Of a stretch of DNA of 64,000 bases, positions 45,379 to 55,595 are shown piece by piece. Both the position numbers and the translations under genes were made by a program. How positions within the stretch are numbered: position 1 is the stretch's first letter; every line of letters begins with the position of its first letter. The notes beneath the pieces were generated by a model. The model worked only from the letters and a program-made list of their open reading frames with translations. It was not told the origin of the DNA and did no database searches. The stretch is from positions 116,964-180,963 of the forward strand of contig JGZV01000003.1 of the NCBI GenBank assembly GCA_000741495.1, given 5' to 3'. Source of the DNA: Bifidobacterium thermophilum. Lineage in GTDB: Bacteria; Actinomycetota; Actinomycetes; Actinomycetales; Bifidobacteriaceae.

Positions 45379-46595
45379 GCCAACACCCCCATGATGATCG
45401 GCAGATCGGCAAGGTCTCCCACAGTCGCCAGCGTGAATCCGGCGTACCGTTTGATGCCGCGCGGCTGGCCGGGCGCGGTTTGCAACACCACACAGGTCGC
45501 GCTATGCGGCAAAGCCAACGTCATACGTTTGATGACATCGAGAGGTTTCATGCTGCCGACAGTGAAGAAATAGAACGTCGCGTCCGGCGCGTGGACGAGC
45601 GTATCTTGCGCAAGATTGGGATTGTCGTCGATATCGGGGACGATGGCGCTGCACTCGTCAAGAAACTCGGTGGCATGCCGCGGCGAAGTGTGCCGGGTGC
45701 CGGCGTGTGCGGTGACCGGCCTGCCCTGTTGCAGGCATTGCACGCCGATGGAAGCATGAACGGACACCGCCTGCTCGAACTCCTGGGCGTCGCGATAGTC
45801 GTTGGGGTTGATGCTGATCGTCAGCGCGGTGTCGGTACGCCGGGTGGCCTCATACTGGCGGATCATCAGCGCGCCCGTTTTCGCGGAACTCAGCCAGTGC
45901 ACGTTACGCACGTCATCCCCGGGCTCATACTCACGCAACCCGTAGAAATCAAGATCGTCATCGACAATCTCACCGCTCGGCTGGCCCTCCAAATCGCGTG
46001 GAATACCGGCATTCAACGTGTTGAGCATCACGGTGCGAGGGTGGATGAACACGTCGATATGCTCGGCAAGCCGCCGTTCACGACGAATCAAGCCGAACGG
46101 ATCGCCCTTGCGGATGGACAACGGGCCGACCGGCAACACTCCGCGGCTGACAGCCGTGAACTGCACGCTCGTGTGTTTCGACTGGCCGGCGGCAAGGATA
46201 GGAATGGTGAACCGCTCATGATGCCCGCCGATCGGCAAATCGCCACGCGCCGAAGCGGTCGGCGTGCGGCCGGGATTATCCACGGTTACGTTGACATCCA
46301 CCGTGTCAGACACCGTGACCCGCCGGTCGGACACGTCGATGGTGGCGTTGAACGCGGTGTTGCCCAGCGACATCGCGATCGCGCACACCGTCATGGTTGC
46401 CAACACGACCGCCATGGCAAGCAGCTCATGCCAACCCAGCCGTGCGAACGCCACAGCGCAAACGATGGCAAGAACGATAACCGCCCAGCCAAGCGGGGAC
46501 ACGATTGACGTGACCAGCCGCTCGGCCCGGCGTCCGATCCGACGCATCGAACGTTGGAACGTTCTGTTGCGCCGCGTTGTCTGCGATTGCCGCAT
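45375..46595 (-). CDS. DUF58 protein of the MoxR-associated system
   Basis: The protein has 406 residues from the ATG at 46595, with AAAGG 7 nt upstream; a TTG five codons earlier is weaker. Two membrane helices near residues 20-65 are followed by a long cytoplasmic or external beta-rich part. The DUF58 signature is PGDDVRNVHWLSSAKTG near 230, with a vWA-like C-terminus. Proteins of this kind work with MoxR ATPases in assembling or inserting complexes. The stop overlaps the tgm start by 4 nt, and the gene follows moxR by 44 nt. Confidence 0.9.
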   Translation of the reverse strand: MRQSQTTRRNRTFQRSMRRIGRRAERLVTSIVSPLGWAVIVLAIVCAVAFARLGWHELLAMAVVLATMTVCAIAMSLGNTAFNATIDVSDRRVTVSDTVDVNVTVDNPGRTPTASARGDLPIGGHHERFTIPILAAGQSKHTSVQFTAVSRGVLPVGPLSIRKGDPFGLIRRERRLAEHIDVFIHPRTVMLNTLNAGIPRDLEGQPSGEIVDDDLDFYGLREYEPGDDVRNVHWLSSAKTGALMIRQYEATRRTDTALTISINPNDYRDAQEFEQAVSVHASIGVQCLQQGRPVTAHAGTRHTSPRHATEFLDECSAIVPDIDDNPNLAQDTLVHAPDATFYFFTVGSMKPLDVIKRMTLALPHSATCVVLQTAPGQPRGIKRYAGFTLATVGDLADLPIIMGVLA

Positions 46596-46639
46596 TCCTT
46601 GACCTTTCAAACTGTGAGGGCGCGTGCTCCGTGTATGGT

Positions 46640-47935
46640 TCAGGCGTTGGCGCCCACGTGCGGTGCGGGAACATCATCAAGAATCTGCTCAACCACCTGT
46701 TGCGCGGTCAACCCAGCAAACGTGGATTCGGCAGTGAGCGTGATACGATGCGCAAGCACCACCACGGCAAGACTCTTCACATCATCAGGCACCACATACC
46801 CGCGATTATCAGCTGCCGCCCACACGCGAGCGCAACGGGTCAACGCAAGCGCGCCACGCATGGAGGAACCGACCTGGATACGCTCATGATGACGGGTCGC
46901 CTCCACCAGACGCACAATGTATTCGACGATGGCATCATCGAGATGTACGCGCTCGCCGACTTGGCGCATGTGCAGGATGTCTTCGCCGGTGAGCACCGGA
47001 TGCACGGTGGCGGCACGGTTGGTGACGTTGACTTGCTTGAGGATGTCGACGCTGGCCTCGTGGCTCGGGTATCCGATGGTGGTTTTGATGAGGAACCGGT
47101 CCATCTGCGCTTCAGGCAGCTTGTATGTGCCGAGCTGTTCGATTGGATTCTGGGTGGCGATGACCATGAACGGTTGCGGTACTGGGTGGGTGACCCCGTC
47201 GACGGTGACATTCTGCTCTTCCATGACCTCAAGCAGCGCGGACTGGGTTTTCGGCGAGGCGCGGTTGATTTCGTCGGCCAGCACGATGGACGCGAAAATC
47301 GGGCCTTCACGGTATTCGAATTCGCCTCGTTTCTGGTCGTAGTAGGTGACGCCGACCACGTCGGATGGCAGGAGGTCAGGCGTGAACTGGATGCGTTTGA
47401 ACGTCATGTCGATTGAGTTGGCCAAGCCTCGGGCCAACTGGGTTTTGCCGGTTCCCGGATTGTCTTCGAGCAGGATATGCCCGCCGACCACAAGGGCGGT
47501 GACGCACTGGCGAATCGGTGTCTCCTTGCCGACCACGACCTGGGAGACGTTGTCGACCAGTTTGCGGAAGGTGTCATGGAATCGGATGATGTCTTCGGGC
47601 GGGGCGGACATCAGGCCGGAAGCGGCGGCCGGGCGGGAGGTTGTGTGGCGGGCAGGTTGTGCGGAGGCGCGCTGTGTGGGCTGCGGTTGTACTGGTTGTG
47701 CCGGTTGTATCGGACGCGTCGGCGCCGCCGGTACAACTGGTGTCGCCGGGTTCGTTGTGGTATGCGTGCTCAGCACGGTGCTTTCCGCGTCCGCATCTGG
47801 CTCATGCACCGGCAATGCCGGCTGCTGGCCGAGCGTGGGGATGGCCGGCTGCTGCGGACCATGCGGTTGGGCGGGCACACGCGGGGTGTGGCCGATGGAA
47901 CCCAACTGGGTTGCGTCGCTGTTGTCAGTGCTCAT
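46640..47935 (-). CDS. moxR: MoxR-family AAA+ ATPase
   Basis: The protein has 431 residues, with AAGGAG 6 nt before the ATG. The first 100 residues are disordered and Pro/Gln/Thr-rich with many candidate phosphothreonines. The ATPase domain follows: Walker A EDNPGTGKTQ, Walker B LADEINRASPKTQSALLEVMEE, sensor ATQNPIEQLGTY and the Arg-finger region. MoxR proteins act as chaperones for partner complexes, here probably with DUF58 and the transglutaminase-like protein. Its start lies 11 nt inside the end of the giant FN3 gene. Confidence 0.93.
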   Translation of the reverse strand: MSTDNSDATQLGSIGHTPRVPAQPHGPQQPAIPTLGQQPALPVHEPDADAESTVLSTHTTTNPATPVVPAAPTRPIQPAQPVQPQPTQRASAQPARHTTSRPAAASGLMSAPPEDIIRFHDTFRKLVDNVSQVVVGKETPIRQCVTALVVGGHILLEDNPGTGKTQLARGLANSIDMTFKRIQFTPDLLPSDVVGVTYYDQKRGEFEYREGPIFASIVLADEINRASPKTQSALLEVMEEQNVTVDGVTHPVPQPFMVIATQNPIEQLGTYKLPEAQMDRFLIKTTIGYPSHEASVDILKQVNVTNRAATVHPVLTGEDILHMRQVGERVHLDDAIVEYIVRLVEATRHHERIQVGSSMRGALALTRCARVWAAADNRGYVVPDDVKSLAVVVLAHRITLTAESTFAGLTAQQVVEQILDDVPAPHVGANA

Positions 47936-50900
47936 GGGTTGCTCCTTGCTGTTGGGTTGTCATTGCTGCGATAGTCCGTGTGCTCATCCATGCCGTCGCG
48001 TCATCCTGCGATTGCAGGATTCGGATGCCCGGGCGACGTGGGAACGGCATCCTGACGGAAGCGGGTTTCGCTGGTTTCGCGGGTGTTGCCGGGCTCGCGC
48101 TCGGATTGGCGCTGGAACTCGGGCTCGGATCGGGCTGTGGCGCGGGCGGCGCAACCCGATCTTTGTCCAGCAGCCGCCCGCCGTCCTTGGCGTTGCTCAA
48201 TGCCGGATCGGCGCCTGTCACGTTCACGCTCCACGTGTAGTCGGCTCCCGCCGGCAGCAGATCCTTGACATCCAGCGCATGGGTGCCGGGCGTCCATGCG
48301 ACAGTCCACGACTTGCCGTTGGCTTTGAACACGATTGTACTGGTTCCTGCCTGACCGTACGTGGTCACCGCTCCGCCGTCAGCGTCGATGATATTCGCGT
48401 CCTTCGCGTTCCAACGCAAACTCGGCACGGTAATCTGCGCCTTCTTCTTATTCACATACGGTTGAGCCAGAGCATCGGCAACCATGTCGCTTGCCGCACC
48501 ATTGAACATCTGCGCGACACTGCCGGTGGTGCACGCCTGCCACGGGGCGAGCGTGAAATCATGCGACCGTTCGGACGCTTCGGCGACGTACGGGACGAAG
48601 CCTGCCGCCTGCACGGTGAACCCGTCGGCATGGCCGCGCTTGGTCCACTCGACCCTGCATGTGTCGCCCTTGCCTAAGACTTTGACCGAAGCCGGTGTCT
48701 CCACCGTGTAATGCGGCGTGAACTTCACCGTCGCCGGGTCGCTGCGCGTCGCCTTGTTGCCGACGACGCTGGCATGAACGGTGTATTCCTTCGTATTGAG
48801 GTCATGTTCAGGAATATCGAACGTCTTCGACCCGTCGCATGCCACCGTGAAGTCAAGATCGCCGGACAATTCGACCGCCTTGCAGCCCGCGTTGCGGGTA
48901 TTGCCAACCGATTCGACGGTGAGCGTCCCCTTGGTGTCGTCATTCGTCACAGTGATATGCGGGGCGTCGGGCTTGCCCCACGGTTTCGCATCCCCGGACT
49001 GTTTGGACGGCTGGCTCCAATTCACCTTGTTATGGGATTGGACGGTCGCCTTGTAGGAAACGCCGTCGATGATGGCGTTGTCGTCGAGGGGGAACGTGAC
49101 GCTGGTACCGGTGGTTTCCTGCGGTGCCGGCGCGTTCGTCCCGCTCAATGTGACCCGATAATTGTCAATCGCAGAGAAATTGCCGCTCGGGGCTTTCCAC
49201 GTGACGGTGATCGTACGCTCCCCGCCTTCGATACTCACATCGGTTGGTGCGTCCGGCAGCTTGTCCGGCGTACCTTCTACGGCATTGGACTCCTTGGACC
49301 AGCCGACCTCGTTCTTGGCTCGCACCTTGAACGTGTAGGTTTTGCCGTTGCTCAAACCGTCAATCGTGCATGAGGTCGCCGCCCCGCATGAGCGCTCGCC
49401 GCTCCCGGCGCCGCTCCACAGGACTTTGTATTCGGTGATCGGACTGCCGTTCGCCGACCCGGCGGTCCAGTTCAAATCGATTCTGCCATCCTGCGGCTTG
49501 GTGGACACGGCTGACAGCAGCGGCGCGTCAGGCTTATCGCTTACGGCGACGTTGATGGTGCCGGTCGTCTCACGCTCCCGCGTCTGGGTGGCGTCACGCA
49601 CGGTTACGACCACCGTGTTGTTACTCGCCCCGATATCAGAGGACGCGGTGATGGAAATCACGCCGTTGGACGGGCAGGTCACGATGAATTTCGCGCCCTT
49701 GTCCGCCGTGCAATCGGTGACGGTCAACGGCGTGTCAGGGAACGGGTTGTATGCGTCGGCCAGCATATTGACCTGTTGGCTTGATCCCGCCTTGATGTTC
49801 ACGGTTTTGCCGCTGACCCGCGCCAACGGCCGGTTGGACGCGGTGACCCGTACGGTCACGCCGGCATTCACCGTGCCTTTCGCATACGTGATATTCACCG
49901 GCACGCTCACCGTGGTGCCGGGTGCGGCGGTTTTGCTTGCGGAAACCGTCAGTTTGCCGGTAGCGCTCACTTTCGCGTCAACCCCATTGGAGTTCGCGCC
50001 TCCGGCATACGTGTACTGCTTCTCATCGTCGTATAATCCGGAAGGCGAATGCGTCAGCGCGGTCAAATCGATGGTGGTGGCGCTTTCCCCGGCCGCCACA
50101 TCAACCGTGGGGGAGGAGAATGTCGGCGCGGGCACGTCACGTCCGATTACCGTGATCGGCAGGGTCAGCACCGCCGAATTGACGATTTTCACACTATCGC
50201 CTTTGCCGCGTTTGCCATCCACCGCGGTGAAAGTGATGGATGCCGGCCCCGCATAATCCTTCGGAGCGGTGAACCGCAACGTTTGATCATTGACATACAG
50301 GTCGTTGTTCGCGGCTTTGGTGGCGCTCACCGAATCGGCGCCATCCACGTACGCGGTTTTGCCGGCTCCCACACGCACGTAATCGGCGATATTGATGGTG
50401 ATGGTCTCATGCGCATTGACTTTCAACGCCGGGGCTTTCGGCCGTAAGGTCGGCGGGAACACGCCGTAGGCCGGCACTTGGATGAACGCGGTGGAAGTGA
50501 TACCGTACGTCGTGTTCGTTACGGTGTACGGCATGGCACGCGCCTCATCGGTCAAATCCACGCTGATGGTTGTGGAACCTTTACCGCCCTTGACGTGCGC
50601 ATGATCGGCGGCGGACGGATCCACGCCCACCTGGAGTTCATCAGCGGTGCCTGAAGGGTTCGCGATCCACTGCGAGACGTCCACATCCACGGATTTCTTG
50701 TCGATGGTCGCGGCCGCGGGCACACGATAATCGTAGGCGGTCGGCGGGTCGATGGGGGCGTTCGCGTCGACATTCACCGTTAACGTCGCGGTATCGGACA
50801 GACCTGCCTTGTTGTTCACGGTATACACCACGTAATACGTTCCCGGCTGCTTCGGCGTAGTGAACGAGAGCATGTTGTCGCTCACGCTGATACCGCTGAT

Positions 50901-53900
50901 GCCTTGCGATTCGACATGCTTGTCCACGGTCAGGTCCGTGCTGTCACCGGAAATATCGTTTTGGGCCACTGGCACGGTGGTCGCGGTGTTCGGACGCAAC
51001 GTGATTTCATCGTCACGCGCATACACGCCTGAATCCGCGCCGGAAGAGAACACGCCGACGCGGATTTGGGCGGTTGCCCGCTGCCCGGTCCAATCCTCCA
51101 CTGCATACGAGAACGTGTCGGTGCCCGTGGAATCCGCGTACGCCTCATACACCAGATACGTGGCGCCCACTTCGGTGATCCGACCGAGTTTCGGCGCCTT
51201 GTTGCCCAAGCCGAGCAGCTGCACGTCATCACCGTCCGGGTCGATGCCGGTGAGCGTGACCGGGATCTGGACTTTCTGTCCGGCGGCGACCTGCGCTTCG
51301 ACGTCGGCCGGCGTCGGAGCCGCCTTGTTCGAAGCGTCCTTCTCATGCACGTTGATGGTGATGGTTGCGGAAGCCGTATTGCCGAGGTTGTCTTTCACCG
51401 TGTATGTGACGGGGAAGGAACCGGTCTGCCGGCTGGCTTGGTAGCGCACGGTATTGCCGGAGACGAACACCAGTCCCTTGAACGTATGCTTGTCGACCTC
51501 AAGATTGTTCTGCAACTTCACCGTAGTGCCATCGGAGTATGTGACATGGTCGAGCACGTCCACGGACACGATGCCGCCGGTACGCACTTGGGCGGTGATA
51601 TTGCCCGCCTTCGGCACGGAATTCGAGCTTGTCAGCGCCGGCGGCTGCAAGGTGATCACACCGGTTGACGATCCGGCGGCATTGGCCACCGTGTACGTGA
51701 GTTGCACCGGTCGGGTCGGGACGCGTCGCGCCGTAATATACACCCGCTTGTTGCCGACGATGCCTGTTTTGATGCCGCTCTGCGAGTCGGCGGCGACACT
51801 GGTTACCGACAGTACACCGCCCAACGGGTCGACATCATTGGTCAACGGTTCCACAATCGCGGTATTGTCCGCACCAAGCAACGCGACATCGTTCGCCGCG
51901 ACCGGTTTGGCGGCATCCCCGGTGACGGCCTGCACGTCCACACGAACCAGGCCGGTCGTCGGAACGGACCCTTGCGTGATGGTGTACGGCACATAGTACG
52001 TGCCCGGATCGCTCGCACTGAACGTGATCGACATGTCGGTCGCATTCATCGTGGCGGACACGCCGGCAGGGGATTCCACCGCGGTCAGTTGTGCCGGCTC
52101 GAGCGACGTGCCATGAACATACTGCTTCAACGCGATTGTGGTACGAGTATCCGGCGTGGTCTGCCTGACCACGGGATCAATAGTGGCGGCGAGCGTATTC
52201 GCCGGTTTCACTGAAAAGTAGATCATGCCGGTGCCGATTTGCAGACCGTCGGACACGGTGACCTCGATACCTGCACGCCCTGAAGACATCGAACCGGCGT
52301 TGAACACCAGCTGGCCGTCGGCACGCGTGGAAACCGTCACTTGATCGGTGTTTTGCGGTGTCGCTGACACCAAGGTCAGTGGATCGCCGTCGGGATCGCG
52401 GAAATTGCCCAACGCGTTGACTGTGGTCGAAGCTCCCTGCTCGACATCAAACTCCGGGGGAGTGTCGATTTGCAGTGGCGCGCGATTGGCTCCCGCCGTA
52501 AGGTCAAGCGACACGTTGGCGTTGGACGTCTGCCCACGACCATCGGAAATGGTATAGCTGAACGTCACAGAACCAGCCGACGCCGCTGAAGCGTCAAGCT
52601 GAAGATACCGGCCATCATAAATCGGAGAAACCTTGATATCGGCCCCATCGGGAGCGCTCACCGAATCGATGCGCAGCACCGAACAATCGGTCTGCTCATC
52701 ATTGCGCAGCACATCAAGAATCTGCTGCGAACCCGTCCGATCGCCGAACGCATCATCCTGCGCTTTGATCTGCTCGGATTGAGAGGAGCAGGTTTTACTG
52801 AAATGACGTTGGTTGTTCGCACTGTCATTATTCTGCTCCTGCTGCTTGGACTGCTTGGTGTCCACCTTGTTCCACTGGATTTTGATGACTTTCGTGGACT
52901 CCTGCGGATTCCACACATTGCCGTTGATCACATCGTTGAGCACCACTAGGCGATGATTCGTACGGAACACCAGCTGTGAAGTCGGATTGACCGATTCCAA
53001 CGACGAGAACTTCGCGCTGACGCCATGAGCATCACACACCGACACGTAGTTGTTGGCACGCTGCGACCATGCAGCGAACACGCAACCCCCGGTCGACACC
53101 GGCCGCGCCGCATCCCCCTTGCCGGAATTCGATAGTGGCACGACCTTCTTGCTGCGAAAATCAACCGTCGCGATGCCACGTGGCGTCGACACCGCCACCC
53201 AGTCCCGCTGCCTGCCATCAGTGGACGGGGCTTGCAACACCGACCTGCCTGTCAGCCCTATCGTCACATTGCCGGACGGCCAGAACACTTTGCCATTGCC
53301 GGCGACAACCGGGGTGCCGCCCACCACAGTGAACGATTCCGCACTCGACGCGCCTGGAATGCTGCCGACTGTGGCGAGCGTGCCCTGCGGCCCGTCAACA
53401 CTCATCACCGTGTGATCGGAAGCACGATAGCCGTACACCGTACCGTCATGCGTCACCGCAATCGCACCGCCCGCGCCAAGTTTCATATTCGGAGCGTCGG
53501 CGGTGGGGTTCATGGATTTCACATCCGAGGCGGACCCCACCCACACGTTGCCTGTTTTGACGTTGAACAGCGCCACCGTCGAACCGCCGACCACGGTTTC
53601 CATATCCGACGTCATCGTCGTATTGCCGCTCTCACTGACCGTGGAAGCCGCGATATTACTGGCTTTCGTGCCTTCGGAAAGCACCGTGTCACCATCATGC
53701 TGGGCGATATCGAATCGTGCGGCCTTCGAGGCGACACCGGCATCGGCGTCCCGGTTCTTCACATTGAACCGTGCAGCCTTATGATCCTTCAGCGACGTGA
53801 CCCACACCGTGCCGTCATCAAGCTGCACATGCGGTTGTGTCACCGAACTGACGATAATCGCCCCCGCGACAATCCCCAACAGCAACACCAGCATGACCAC

Positions 53901-54011
53901 CGGCGTGACCCACCGTCGCCTGCCGGAAGACACCAGCCGGCGTACTGCCCCGAACCGTGAATGGCGCATAGACGAATGCGCCGCCGGCCTGCCCATACTG
54001 CTGTTGTTCAT
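47925..54011 (-). CDS. fn3: Giant FN3/Ig-like surface protein of the PFNA operon
   Basis: The protein has 2028 residues from the ATG at 54011 (GGGGGAAGAG upstream; a TTG one codon earlier also fits). A basic cytoplasmic tail is followed by one TM (about 34-56). Next comes a repeat-rich extracellular region: a propeller-like part (60-360), then many Ig/cadherin-like modules (DPDGDPLTL, NDVDPLGG and similar Ca-site-like turns). Three FN3-like modules follow at about 1494-1585, 1582-1670 and 1680-1765, and finally a Pro/Ser/Ala-rich tail. No LPXTG motif is visible, so it is anchored by the N-terminal helix. The bifidobacterial FN3 protein of this operon has been reported to bind host cytokine. 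It lies 46 nt after the kinase gene. Confidence 0.92.
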   Translation of the reverse strand: MNNSSMGRPAAHSSMRHSRFGAVRRLVSSGRRRWVTPVVMLVLLLGIVAGAIIVSSVTQPHVQLDDGTVWVTSLKDHKAARFNVKNRDADAGVASKAARFDIAQHDGDTVLSEGTKASNIAASTVSESGNTTMTSDMETVVGGSTVALFNVKTGNVWVGSASDVKSMNPTADAPNMKLGAGGAIAVTHDGTVYGYRASDHTVMSVDGPQGTLATVGSIPGASSAESFTVVGGTPVVAGNGKVFWPSGNVTIGLTGRSVLQAPSTDGRQRDWVAVSTPRGIATVDFRSKKVVPLSNSGKGDAARPVSTGGCVFAAWSQRANNYVSVCDAHGVSAKFSSLESVNPTSQLVFRTNHRLVVLNDVINGNVWNPQESTKVIKIQWNKVDTKQSKQQEQNNDSANNQRHFSKTCSSQSEQIKAQDDAFGDRTGSQQILDVLRNDEQTDCSVLRIDSVSAPDGADIKVSPIYDGRYLQLDASAASAGSVTFSYTISDGRGQTSNANVSLDLTAGANRAPLQIDTPPEFDVEQGASTTVNALGNFRDPDGDPLTLVSATPQNTDQVTVSTRADGQLVFNAGSMSSGRAGIEVTVSDGLQIGTGMIYFSVKPANTLAATIDPVVRQTTPDTRTTIALKQYVHGTSLEPAQLTAVESPAGVSATMNATDMSITFSASDPGTYYVPYTITQGSVPTTGLVRVDVQAVTGDAAKPVAANDVALLGADNTAIVEPLTNDVDPLGGVLSVTSVAADSQSGIKTGIVGNKRVYITARRVPTRPVQLTYTVANAAGSSTGVITLQPPALTSSNSVPKAGNITAQVRTGGIVSVDVLDHVTYSDGTTVKLQNNLEVDKHTFKGLVFVSGNTVRYQASRQTGSFPVTYTVKDNLGNTASATITINVHEKDASNKAAPTPADVEAQVAAGQKVQIPVTLTGIDPDGDDVQLLGLGNKAPKLGRITEVGATYLVYEAYADSTGTDTFSYAVEDWTGQRATAQIRVGVFSSGADSGVYARDDEITLRPNTATTVPVAQNDISGDSTDLTVDKHVESQGISGISVSDNMLSFTTPKQPGTYYVVYTVNNKAGLSDTATLTVNVDANAPIDPPTAYDYRVPAAATIDKKSVDVDVSQWIANPSGTADELQVGVDPSAADHAHVKGGKGSTTISVDLTDEARAMPYTVTNTTYGITSTAFIQVPAYGVFPPTLRPKAPALKVNAHETITINIADYVRVGAGKTAYVDGADSVSATKAANNDLYVNDQTLRFTAPKDYAGPASITFTAVDGKRGKGDSVKIVNSAVLTLPITVIGRDVPAPTFSSPTVDVAAGESATTIDLTALTHSPSGLYDDEKQYTYAGGANSNGVDAKVSATGKLTVSASKTAAPGTTVSVPVNITYAKGTVNAGVTVRVTASNRPLARVSGKTVNIKAGSSQQVNMLADAYNPFPDTPLTVTDCTADKGAKFIVTCPSNGVISITASSDIGASNNTVVVTVRDATQTRERETTGTINVAVSDKPDAPLLSAVSTKPQDGRIDLNWTAGSANGSPITEYKVLWSGAGSGERSCGAATSCTIDGLSNGKTYTFKVRAKNEVGWSKESNAVEGTPDKLPDAPTDVSIEGGERTITVTWKAPSGNFSAIDNYRVTLSGTNAPAPQETTGTSVTFPLDDNAIIDGVSYKATVQSHNKVNWSQPSKQSGDAKPWGKPDAPHITVTNDDTKGTLTVESVGNTRNAGCKAVELSGDLDFTVACDGSKTFDIPEHDLNTKEYTVHASVVGNKATRSDPATVKFTPHYTVETPASVKVLGKGDTCRVEWTKRGHADGFTVQAAGFVPYVAEASERSHDFTLAPWQACTTGSVAQMFNGAASDMVADALAQPYVNKKKAQITVPSLRWNAKDANIIDADGGAVTTYGQAGTSTIVFKANGKSWTVAWTPGTHALDVKDLLPAGADYTWSVNVTGADPALSNAKDGGRLLDKDRVAPPAPQPDPSPSSSANPSASPATPAKPAKPASVRMPFPRRPGIRILQSQDDATAWMSTRTIAAMTTQQQGATHEH

Positions 54012-54057
54012 CAATCGACTCTTCCCCCAAACACCCGACTACTGTCTTCCTGCCGAT

Positions 54058-55488
54058 TCACGGCCTGGTGGCACACGCGATCGCAGGCGTGTCAGACATC
54101 TGCCTGTTCTTACGAATCAAACTCACCTGAATGCAGGTTTGCGCCTCGCCGGACGCATCAACCTCAACACTCGTCGACTCCGTAATCGTGCCCTGCGAAT
54201 CCGTTGAACTCTTCGCATCGCCGACAAACGACCACGCGTACGCATCACCATCACGCGGCGACGGATTCGTCCACGTGAACGTCACCGTATCCCCCGAAGC
54301 GGAATACGTGCCAGCCAGCCCAGTGACACTGGGAACACTGCCGGAAGACACCGCCGCATCCGGATCACTGTCGTTACGCGGGGAAGCACTCCCGCCGGAC
54401 CCCGAACCATGCACCTGCACCCTATTCGTATCGGATGCGGCATCCATATGCGGCGCCACCGCGACAACAAACACCACCATGACCGCGGCCAGCGCAGCAA
54501 TCACCGCCAGCGTGACAGCCAACGGCCGCCCCCATGAGCGCCGTGTACGTGGCAGATCAGCAGGCTTGGCGGCGCTCTCCCGGCGCTGACGCATATCCGG
54601 CGGAAAATCCGGGACCCCCTCAATTGTGGTCCGCATCGCATGCCCATACACCTCACGTTGCACCCGCTGCATGGCACGCGCGAACTCCAACGCGGAATAA
54701 TACCGGTCCTCCGGCGCATAACTCAGCGCTTGACGCAACACACGCCCCACCGGCGCAGGAATCTCAGGACAATGAAACGCGGGCAACGGTTTGTCGCATA
54801 CAATCTGCTGTAACCGTTTCGCCCGATCCGCGCCCCGCGCATCGCCCAGCAGATCGGCATACGCATACTCATACGGCGACTTGCCTATCACCAGCGCGAA
54901 CAGCGTAGCCGCCAACGAGAATATGTCAGACGACTCATTGCCCCCACCACTGCGGGACAAGACTTCCGGCGGAGCCCAAGCGATCGTGAACCCCACGCCG
55001 GGACCCCCATAAATCGACCCGGCAATACCGAAATCAGCCAACAACGGCATACGTTGCGCATTGATCAAAATGTTGCTCGGTTTGATATCACGATGAACAA
55101 TACCCTTACGATGCGCAGTGAACAGCGCGCTCGCCAAATCAATGCCGACCGTCAGCATCTCATCCGCGCTGAGGCGATCATGCTCCAGGAACGTCTTGTA
55201 ATTGCCGCCCGGAGCGTATTCGAACACGGTGTAGCCGTGGCCGTCGGCGGTGACGCCGCTGTCGAATACGGAAAGAATATATGGGTGTGACGAAACCTGT
55301 CCCATGAAATTCGCTTCGGTACGGAAACTGGCGGCGGCTTGCGGGTCAAGCGTTCTTTTGCTGATTTTGATAGCCACCTGTCGGGTGGGGGAGTGCTGCT
55401 GGTACAGGTACACGTCAGCTTCGGAACCGGAGCCCAGTTGTTTGACGGGCGTATATCCGGGGATTTGGGCCGGGGGCCGCAGTCGCAT
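54058..55488 (-). CDS. pkb2: Serine/threonine protein kinase Pkb2
   Basis: The protein has 476 residues from the ATG at 55488, with AAGGAGG 8 nt upstream; the frame is open 20 codons further. The kinase domain (8-270) has the Gly loop GSGSEADVY, Lys in VAIKISK, HRDIKPSN and ADFGIAG, all intact. A juxtamembrane stretch with Arg and Thr is followed by a TM near 324-347. The external part (about 128 residues) ends in a beta-rich FN3-like module (VTFTWTNPSPRDGDAYAW). It is the first gene of the operon with FN3, MoxR, DUF58, tgm and prpC, the known PFNA order. It should sense an extracellular cue and phosphorylate operon members. Confidence 0.94.
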   Translation of the reverse strand: MRLRPPAQIPGYTPVKQLGSGSEADVYLYQQHSPTRQVAIKISKRTLDPQAAASFRTEANFMGQVSSHPYILSVFDSGVTADGHGYTVFEYAPGGNYKTFLEHDRLSADEMLTVGIDLASALFTAHRKGIVHRDIKPSNILINAQRMPLLADFGIAGSIYGGPGVGFTIAWAPPEVLSRSGGGNESSDIFSLAATLFALVIGKSPYEYAYADLLGDARGADRAKRLQQIVCDKPLPAFHCPEIPAPVGRVLRQALSYAPEDRYYSALEFARAMQRVQREVYGHAMRTTIEGVPDFPPDMRQRRESAAKPADLPRTRRSWGRPLAVTLAVIAALAAVMVVFVVAVAPHMDAASDTNRVQVHGSGSGGSASPRNDSDPDAAVSSGSVPSVTGLAGTYSASGDTVTFTWTNPSPRDGDAYAWSFVGDAKSSTDSQGTITESTSVEVDASGEAQTCIQVSLIRKNRQMSDTPAIACATRP

Positions 55489-55595
55489 CGCCGGTTCCTC
55501 CTTGACTGTGTTACCGTGATTCTTCTCTTGTTTGTGCTGGGATTGCACGTCGTGCGGTTTCGCGTCGGCGCCGTTGCGACCGTAACGCCGTACGC

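Noticed and set aside
47346..48677. A 443-codon plus-strand frame opposite moxR and fn3
   Set aside because: Cys/Gly-rich low-complexity shadow of two strongly supported minus-strand genes.
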